From: Sesamum alatum
Lineage: Eukaryota > Streptophyta > Magnoliopsida > Lamiales > Pedaliaceae
NCBI GenBank assembly: GCA_034509735.1
Contig: JACGWO010000005.1
Span: forward strand, 39,648,479-39,712,478
Direction of reading: 5' to 3'
Length of the DNA: 64,000 nt
Part shown: positions 59,091 through 64,000 of the stretch, in pieces
How the letters are laid out: each line of letters starts with the position of its first letter
Position numbering within the stretch: position 1 is the first letter of the stretch
Notes under the pieces: generated by a model
What the model was told of the DNA's origin: nothing
The model's input: the letters and a program-made list of their open reading frames with translations, nothing else
Databases searched by the model: none
Translations under genes and position numbers: made by a program

Positions 59091-61524
59091 AACTATGCCA
59101 GAACATTTGCCATAGTTAATTTTTAACTACGGCTAATAATCAACCGTAATGAAAAGTTGTATGTCTTCTAATGTACATTATCTTGATAACAATTATATAA
59201 GGATTATTACCTGTACATTTTTTGAATACATAAATGCAAAATACATATTATTAAGATATGATCTGATATTTATAAAAACTTTTAGCTCAACAGAAAATAA
59301 TACTAAATACATTTTTATTCTTTCTTTTTGATTTATTAATTAGTTTAGAAAACATTCAAGAGTAGCATTTAAAGGACTAATACTTTATAATGAAGTGATG
59401 TGTAATAATGGTTTCTAACGTTAGGGTGTTTATTTATTTATATTAATATAAAAAAGAAAGTTACTTTTTGCTTACAACTGATGATTTGTGATATTGCAAC
59501 ATAAATTTTAAAATATCAATTATACCCTACATATTTGTACTAGTATCATTATTTATTTATTTTAAATGGTCCATGTTATCTTTTAAAATACCAAATATTT
59601 GTACCAATACAATATATTTATCTCAAATAGTCCACGTTATTTTTTAACCGTCAATATATATCATATTTATCCTTCATTTTTATTCATATTAATCACTTGC
59701 TCTGCTTTTAATTATGGATTAATTTTTATTTTTAAAATTTGTATCGTATCTATCAATAATTAATTAATAAAAAATATCAGTATCGGGTTTAGTAAGTTAG
59801 ACCTCTTGAGTTTAACTAAGAGAAGCGGGATAGATATCAGGTGTGACAAAATCATTTTAAACTTTTTTCATCGTCATTAGTAACAGTAGTCCCTAATTAT
59901 TTGTTGGAATGGAATATGATACTCGAAATAAAATTATAGAGAATTTAATGAATATCTTATACATATAAGATACTGTAGTTATTATTACAACATTCCCTTA
60001 CTATCCTCGTTAACCATAGTTCAATCATCATTGTCATCGCATTCAAAATTATCATTTACCCCTCAAATGATTCTTAATTCCCAAACACTCTAGAACTCAA
60101 GTGTGTTAAATCAAGTCCAGACCCAGATCCCATCAAACGCTTTTGATTGTCGATCTTCTCACTTAAAAATGGTCCGAATGCAATGACCTCACTTTAATGT
60201 GATTAGTCTACTCGAACAATTAAGTCCCAACTTGAACGCAACGGACGATTCATCCCGATTCAACTTTTACTATCTTCCACATGGACCCGAAACACGGAAC
60301 ATCAATCACATTATTATTACTATTTTTTCAACAGATAACACCAAATATCGTAAGTATGTGTGAACAAGTGCACATGTGGGCCAAAAAATATAAAATAAAA
60401 TAAGCATGACTCAAAATATTATTGTTGTAAAGTGTATGGTCCGTGTTATGCATTGAAGAAAGAAAAAAGTGTATGGTCCAAGACATCAATTTCTTGCACT
60501 CTCGCACACTTGTACTATGTAGGACCTCAACTACTATTGCATGTGGATCTTTCCCAAATCTTATCATATGATTGCCCCTTTGACTACCACAACATCCACT
60601 AATAATAACAGTACCCATACAAAGCAAAACATCAAAAACATCAATGTGTCCCAATAAAAAAGGAAAAAGAGAAAGAGAAATAGTATTATTATTAGGAGTG
60701 TCGATTGAATTCAAACTTGAAAAAACTCGCCCCGATTCCACCCGTAATGGTATCGATTTTGGTCCAAGAAATAAAGACGAGGACAGATAACTGGTCCTAA
60801 TTAGGATTCATTTGGGTTTAGGGTTGGTCACAGATAGATATTTAATATAAATATATATTTTAAAATTTTATATGTATTTCTCTTCTCTTTTCTCTCATTT
60901 GTTGAACCTTCTACTCTCTTCTCTATCGCTCCACCTTCTCCCTTTTCTCGATTTCTCACTGCACGCCCCTCTCTCTTCTCTCGTCGTATCGCCTCTCCTC
61001 GTGGATGCCTTTGAGGCTTTATCTACAAAGAAAAAAAAAAAAGAAAGAAGGAAACTCGAGTCTATTGGGGTAGACAGACACGCGCCGATGAGTTTTGTAG
61101 CGGGCTTGATCCTAGGTTTGTCCCAAGTTAGTGGAACAAGTCCCCGGTCCACACCAACCTACCGCATTGCCATTCCTAACTAAAATATATGTTACATTCC
61201 GTATTTTTGTATATTAAAAATATGAATAATAAGCACTTATACTTGAAATAAGTTATGTGTCAATCATCCATGCAATTGATAAAAAAAACTTCACGCAATG
61301 TCTAGAAAGCAATACCACAAGATGCACCAACAATAATACTACCTAACAAAAGAATACAACAAAAACATCATTGTTCCAAGAAAAAGAGAACCTCTATTTG
61401 AATATACATTACATCCATTATTTTGTATATTGAGCGTATGAATAATAAACACAACTGATACACAAAATATCAACGTTAACATCTTAAAAAATCTAAAAAA
61501 GATCAAAATTTAAATAAAATGGAA
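59091..61524. other. Intergenic DNA
   Basis: No gene recognised. 60860-61180 carries a T/C-rich tract with an open frame on each strand, low-complexity and not credible. 60700-60850 has ggt/cca-rich wording typical of degenerate repeats. 61181-61524 is AT-rich and should hold the 3' UTR of the purine permease gene. Confidence 0.35.
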
Positions 61525-64000
61525 TCAAGGCTCGGCCGTGGCCGTCTGATGAGCCAACTGGGCTTCTGTCTTCTGCTTCATCTTTTCCTTCCTGCTGGTC
61601 TTAATCTCACCAAGGAAGTAGGAAATAAATCCCCAAAGAGAGAGAAAGAGGGAGACGCCCTTTTCAGCTTGGAATTTCTCGTGGTAGAAAATAACGGCTA
61701 GTAATTCAGTTGCTGGGAGCATGACAGCTATGAGGATGCCTGAGAGGAGTGATGATGAGTAGAAAATTACTCCAATTGCCCCCAAGAAGAACCCTTGCCA
61801 TATCACTGCACTCCACCCTACCACTATGTAGTACTTTGCTACCCCAAGTCCAAATCCCTCTGCTTCTCCTGAAATTGCCTACAAAATAATCGAGAAACGT
61901 CAACGTCATTAAACAAGTTATCCATATTTTATGCTGTCAGGGTAATTTTTGTAATTATGCAGAAGACATGAATGATTTCTATAAATAAATCATAGATAAA
62001 AGGGTGTGAATGTAATACGTACTAGCAGGCGATACACAATACTCGATCTATGTAAATTTAATTAACGTGTAAAAGAAAAAGGTAAGCATCACTTGACCAC
62101 TTGCTTTTATTTATTAATTAGAGTGTGTGCATATCAATTTAAATATAATAAAAAGAAATATAGATTAATAAAAAAGTAAAGAAAAAGTATATCTAGAGAC
62201 AATTTTACCACATCAAAGATAGATAGATAAAGAGAAAGAAGAAACAAAAAAGGTGATGAGTTTGAATACTTTTCTATATTGATGACTTTTCTTGATGATT
62301 TGATGAAAAAGTTGGAATTTAAGTCAAAGTAGATAGCCAATGAGCTTTCAACTTTTTCAAATGTGTCCAAATTTCTATCTCTCGTGCTGATTTTAACCAT
62401 TATTAAGGCAAAAAGTTAGCAATCAAAGGCGTACTTGCCAAACACTTAAAACTGCACTTCCAAACATTTTTTTATTATTTTGTAGTTACTAACAATAATT
62501 GCACAGTCGATATGTACATATAAATGTTAAAAATTATATATAAAATTATAAATATCTGATTAAAGTCTTTAGTGAAGTTAGTGCAATGTTTTCGACTATT
62601 TAATGTATTCATTGAGTTTTGACAAGTGATTAAGAATATACTAAAATAAGATTAAATAATTTATTAAAAATAAAGCAGCATCTGGATTAGAATAAAATCT
62701 TGATAAATGAATTTGATATTATCTTTTTAAATAAAGATAATTGTTTTAATGGACTAAAAAAATAAATCATGATAATTATTAAACCCCTCGTAAATTGTAT
62801 GTAATATAGATAATAATATATAGAAAGTGTATTCACTAGCTATAATATGTTAAGAGGATGTTTCGATGATCAGCTTATAAATTCTTTAAACATAATCTCA
62901 GATGTTTAATTAGAACTTACAAGATAATTGCATATAGTTTGGCAAAATATTCAAAAAAAGAATTTATAAGATGTAAAAATAAGATGTTAGGAGTTTATAA
63001 AAAAAGTAAGCAGTTACAAATTGATTTGCAAAGTCTTAACAAATTACTTCAATTGTTTTCAAAATATAAATTTGACAGTAGTAATATATGAATATAAGCA
63101 ATCATAGTTTTTCTTTAAATCCTATAAGCAATATTAAACTAAAAAGATTGTATAAATAAACATTGTGCCAAAAAAATTCTAAATTTCTTAAAAAAAACCA
63201 GTAATTCAAAACCCTAAAACAATGCAGAAATTACTTAAATAGGCAAGTTCTGCCAAACACAACTCCAATTTTGTTTTTTGGATATCTTTTTAATATTATT
63301 TAAAATTTATCACTTATCCAAAAAATAAGAATGTATTTTAATGATTAATATTGCTAAATACCATCATTATTTTTCTTTCTTTTTTTTTAAATTTGGAATA
63401 AATTATTACACTTAAATTTAGAAAAACAAAAGATCTAATTAAGGGATGATAATTATTAATTAGTATTTCTAAAATAATAATAATACAAATGGGTAATTAC
63501 GAATTTGCCACTGACCTGGAAGTCCTTGTTAATGATCATCCCCACCGTGCAAACCAGCGTGGCGAAGAAACACATGACCAACTGAATCTCCATAACCAGC
63601 GTGTAGGTTACTGCTTGTTTCGCCTTCTTGTACGTGTACTCCACCACCGGCAGAACTAGCCCGTACACCACCGCCGCCGCCACCGTCATGAAAAACCCCA
63701 TCAGATACTCCTTGTTCGACTCCCCCTTCGGCCGGTCCCCGCTCGTGTGAAGCCCTAAGACCGCCGCTCCCACCGTCAACAGCACCACCGCGTTTACCGA
63801 GTACGCCGTGAACTTCTGCTTCACGAGGAAGTACGCGAACACCGCCGTGAACGCCAGCTGCGACGCGATGATGAGGGCGGAGGTGGAGACGGGGAGCTTA
63901 GCCACACCATATGCGTACAAGTAGTCGTCGAACCCTGTTAGGATTCCGATGACCGCCGCCGCAAGGCACAGGCGGGGCTTCATGAGGATGAGCCTCGCCT
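61525..64000 (-). CDS. Purine permease (PUP family), 3' part
   Basis: Two exons are visible, 63516-64000 (open at the window edge) and 61525-61878, joined in phase 0 by a GT-AG intron of 1.6 kb. About 161 plus 117 residues are seen. The conserved PUP stretches are GILTGFDDYLYAYGVAKLPV, STSALIIASQLAFTAVFA, KQKFTAYSVNAVVLLTVGA, then in exon 2 IWQGFFLGAIGVIFYSSSL and FHEKFQAEKGVSLFLSLWGF-type wording, giving roughly eight of the ten membrane helices. The ATG at 63983 is internal: the frame continues upstream (ARLIL before MKPRLCL), as in PUP1/PUP3. PUPs are proton-coupled plasma-membrane or tonoplast transporters of adenine, cytokinins and, in some lineages, alkaloids. The first ~90 residues and the promoter lie outside the window. 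Confidence 0.94.
61905..62022. mobile_element. MITE remnant in the purine permease intron
   Basis: It contains 'gctgtcagggtaattttt', 'gtaattatgcagaagacatg' and 'aaataaatcatagataaaag', the right half of the family at 42432/42983. The left half is missing. Confidence 0.5.

Noticed and set aside
60872..61183. 103-codon plus-strand frame
   Set aside because: Leu/Ser-rich translation of a T/C tract; no conserved segment.
1..64000. tRNA, rRNA or snRNA genes
   Set aside because: No cloverleaf with A and B boxes at proper spacing, and no rRNA or snRNA wording, was seen by eye on either strand.

Overview
The window is nuclear DNA from a dicot, most likely an asterid of the order Lamiales. The evidence is intron-rich plant genes (psaH, rps17, a GLABRA2-type HD-Zip IV gene, a plant RopGEF), very AT-rich intergenic DNA full of small inverted-repeat transposons, and a hydroxyphenylpyruvate reductase that looks close to the Lamiaceae enzymes as I remember them. 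No search was run, so the taxon is inference.

Layout. 1-4.1 kb is decayed retroelement-like DNA. 4.2-32.4 kb is the gene-rich part: a dynein LC8-type light chain (+), two tandem hydroxyphenyl-/hydroxypyruvate reductase genes (-) with a 3'-end duplicate between them, a RopGEF of the RopGEF11/12 type (+) with a damaged first exon, psaH (-), an organelle-derived insert carrying an rpoC2 piece, plastid ribosomal protein S17 (+), and an 11-exon GLABRA2-like gene (-) of 759 codons. 32.5-61.5 kb has no intact gene that I can recognise. It holds nested Mutator-like, CACTA-like and Helitron-like elements, solo-LTR-like pieces, a nine-copy tandem array of a ~258-bp unit that looks like a first exon (39.7-41.9 kb), and a two-exon fragment of an OTU deubiquitinase. 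61.5-64 kb is the 3' part of a purine permease gene (-) that runs off the window.

The genes form no operon. They belong to different processes: tyrosine-derived phenylpropanoid or photorespiratory reduction, ROP GTPase signalling, photosystem I, plastid translation, epidermal cell fate and cytokinin/purine transport. Their interest as a group is order: from memory, GL2, RPS17, ROPGEF12 and HPPR are neighbours on Arabidopsis chromosome 1 (At1g79840-79870), and PSAH2, ROPGEF11 and a dynein light chain are neighbours in the At1g52230-52250 block. This window seems to hold both gene sets interleaved, as expected for an ancestral block that was fractionated after duplication in Arabidopsis.

The main oddities are the RopGEF first exon (one frameshift, two in-frame stops, a GC splice donor, followed by six intact exons), the nine-copy exon-like array, and a well-preserved record of transposons inside transposons with visible target-site duplications.
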